Program-made: the position numbers and the translations under genes
Notes under the pieces: generated by a model
Databases searched by the model: none
Told to the model about the DNA's origin: nothing
Seen by the model: the letters and a program-made list of their open reading frames with translations, nothing else
Source: an uncultured bacterium
GTDB lineage: Bacteria; Bacteroidota; Bacteroidia; Bacteroidales; Bacteroidaceae
Reading direction: 5' to 3'
DNA length: 64,000 bases
Assembly (NCBI GenBank): GCA_905215345.1
Contig: CAJMPR010000002.1
Span: 1-64,000, forward strand
Shown here: piece after piece, positions 62,554 to 64,000 of the stretch
Layout of the letters: the number at the start of each line of letters is the position of its first letter
Numbering within the stretch: position 1 is the stretch's first letter

Positions 62554-63309
62554 GTGCAACGATATTTTATCTATTTGGCATATGACGGAACAGCCTATCA
62601 TGGCTGGCAGATTCAACCTAACGGTGTTAGTGTACAGGAATGTCTGATGAAGGCTCTTGGTACTTTGCTGCGTCGTGAAGTAGAAGTAATCGGTGCGGGA
62701 CGTACGGATGCCGGGGTGCATGCTTCTTTAATGGTGGCTCATTTCGATAGTGAACAATCGTTGGACACGGTTTTTATGACGGACAAACTGAACCGTCTGC
62801 TTCCTCCCGATATCTCTGTGTATCGTTTGCGCCCTGTACGATTGGATGCGCATGCGCGTTTTGACGCTACGGCGCGGATGTATAAGTATTATGTTACTAC
62901 GGCAAAGATGCCTTTTGAGCGTCAGTATCGGTGCCGTCTTTTCCAGACACCGGATTTTGAGCGGATGAATGAAGCCGCCCGGACTTTGTTCGACTATACT
63001 GATTTTACCAGCTTTAGTAAATTGCATACCGATGTTAAGACTAATAATTGCAAGATTATGCATGCAGCCTGGACCCAGGTGGATGATGTTACGTGGGTAT
63101 TTACCATTCAGGCCGACCGTTTCCTGCGGAATATGGTACGTGCCGTTGTGGGTACATTGCTCGAAGTAGGACGTGGCAAACTTACCATAGAAGGTTTTCG
63201 CAATGTTATCGAGCGGAAAGACCGTTGCCAAGCGGGAACTTCTGTGCCCGGTAATGCCTTGTTTCTGGTAGATGTTGCCTACCCCGAAGAAACGTTTGTT
63301 GGTGATTAG
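62554..63309 (+). CDS. truA: tRNA pseudouridine synthase A
   Basis: Makes pseudouridine at positions 38-40 of tRNA anticodon stems. 251 aa. GTG is the apparent start codon (MQRYFIYLAYDGTAYHGWQ), since no upstream ATG fits. Catalytic Asp52 lies in GAGRTDAGVHA, and FLRNMVRAVVGTLLEVGRGK is the C-terminal signature. It has its own promoter. Confidence 0.95.
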   Translation: MQRYFIYLAYDGTAYHGWQIQPNGVSVQECLMKALGTLLRREVEVIGAGRTDAGVHASLMVAHFDSEQSLDTVFMTDKLNRLLPPDISVYRLRPVRLDAHARFDATARMYKYYVTTAKMPFERQYRCRLFQTPDFERMNEAARTLFDYTDFTSFSKLHTDVKTNNCKIMHAAWTQVDDVTWVFTIQADRFLRNMVRAVVGTLLEVGRGKLTIEGFRNVIERKDRCQAGTSVPGNALFLVDVAYPEETFVGD

Positions 63310-63400
63310 TGGTGAGTGATTAGTGATTAATAGTAAGTAGTTGGTTCTCTTTTAGCGTAGCCAACTCATAATTTATAATTCATAATTCATAATTAAATAA
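63301..63400. repeat. repeat-rich spacer between truA and the DMT gene
   Basis: The word GTGATTAGTG and variants recur at 63301-63326. AT-rich near-repeats of AATTCATAATTCATAATT follow at 63377-63395, similar in style to 35771-35882. No gene is visible. Confidence 0.45.
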
Positions 63401-64000
63401 ATGTGGTTACTCTTAGCCTTCCTCTCGGCAGCATTGCTGGGGTTTTATGATGCATTTAAGAAACAAGCGCTCAAAGACAATGCAGTGCTTCCTGTCTTAT
63501 TCTTGAACACGATATTTTCCAGTTTGATATTCCTGCCGTTTATTCTTATCTCAGCTTTTGCTCCTACGGTGTTGGGCGGAACGATGTTTGAAGCGCCCGT
63601 AGTAGGCTGGGATGTGCATAAGTTCATCATCATCAAGTCATTCATTGTCCTTTCTTCATGGATATTCGGATATTTTGGAATGAAGCATCTGCCGCTTACC
63701 ATTGTAGGGCCTATCAATGCTACCCGTCCTGTGATGGTGCTCGTGGGTGCAATGTTGCTATTTGGCGAGCGGTTGAACCTTTATCAGTGGATAGGCGTGT
63801 TGCTTGCCGTGCTTTCTTTCTTTATGCTGAGCCGTTCGGGAAAGAAGGAGGGGATTGACTTCAAACATAATAAATGGATTTTCTTTATAGTGCTTGCGGC
63901 GATAACGGGGGCTGTTAGCGGATTATATGACAAGTTCCTGATGAAGGAACTCAATCCGATGGTAGTACAATCGTGGTATAATGTATATCAGGTATTTATC
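63401..64000 (+). CDS. DMT/EamA-family transporter, cut by window end
   Basis: ATG 63401 opens a frame that runs 200 codons to the window edge without a stop. It has about six hydrophobic helices and the EamA-type block VGPINATRPVMVLVGAMLLFGERLNLYQWIGVLLAVLSFF, ending the first of two expected repeats. A second repeat starts at WIFFIVLAAITGAVSGLYDKF. Drug/metabolite transporters move small metabolites; the substrate is unknown. About 100 more residues are expected beyond the window. Confidence 0.85.
   Translation, partial: MWLLLAFLSAALLGFYDAFKKQALKDNAVLPVLFLNTIFSSLIFLPFILISAFAPTVLGGTMFEAPVVGWDVHKFIIIKSFIVLSSWIFGYFGMKHLPLTIVGPINATRPVMVLVGAMLLFGERLNLYQWIGVLLAVLSFFMLSRSGKKEGIDFKHNKWIFFIVLAAITGAVSGLYDKFLMKELNPMVVQSWYNVYQVFI

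Overview
The window is chromosomal DNA of a gut Bacteroides-type bacterium. The evidence is a SusC/SusD pair with a hybrid two-component regulator, an LpxC-FabZ fusion gene, and many Bacteroides-type promoters (-7 element TAnnTTTG, three of them with a TTG-type -33 element exactly 20 nt upstream). The species cannot be fixed from sequence alone. I see no rRNA, tRNA, CRISPR array, insertion sequence, prophage or integration site. One gene, a DMT-family transporter, runs off the right edge.

Layout. (1) 293-14838: a pectin utilisation locus with a SusC-like transporter, a SusD-like lipoprotein, a beta-helix surface lipoprotein, a pectate lyase (PL10-like)/pectin esterase (CE8-like) fusion, and a convergent hybrid two-component sensor/AraC regulator. 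(2) 15131-17916: a UbiA-type prenyltransferase overlapping a CPBP membrane protease, then a PatB/MalY-type lyase. (3) 18167-25438: six co-directional genes (outer-membrane barrel, circularly permuted imelysin lipoprotein, di-haem oxidoreductase lipoprotein, porin, mono-haem c-type lipoprotein, Rid-domain protein), a plausible envelope iron/redox system. (4) 25543-29435: a candidate small transcript, a 22-bp palindrome array, an operon of a hemerythrin-type (RIC-like) protein with a pseudo-receiver LuxR regulator, and a BlaI/BlaR1-type repressor-protease pair with a clear operator. (5) 29604-33280: an Ntn hydrolase and a GH3 glycosidase.

(6) 33419-44518, minus strand: a housekeeping block purM-prfA-DUF4153-pyrF-HD-lpxD-lpxC/fabZ-lpxA-pRiA4b ORF3-like-miaA, covering purines, termination, pyrimidines, lipid A and tRNA modification. 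(7) 44896-51068, minus: phoH-purC-ubiE/menG-aroE-alpha/beta hydrolase-TPM protein-LemA. (8) 51159-55668, minus: hpt-adk-obg-pgeF-B3/4-M23. A POT peptide transporter follows at 55708-57246. (9) 57522-64000: DUF5690 transporter plus porin, bifunctional NAD(P)HX repair enzyme, M15-like lipoprotein, truA and the partial DMT transporter.

The most unusual signal is not a gene. Three intergenic sites (25723-25810, 33293-33398, 44686-44773) hold arrays of 4-5 units with an exact 22-bp period. Each unit is a dyad with about 8-bp arms. The arms are well conserved within an array in A and C and more degenerate in B, and they differ completely between arrays. The shared geometry with unrelated sequence suggests one generating process or one type of binding/folding function, which I do not recognise as a described family.
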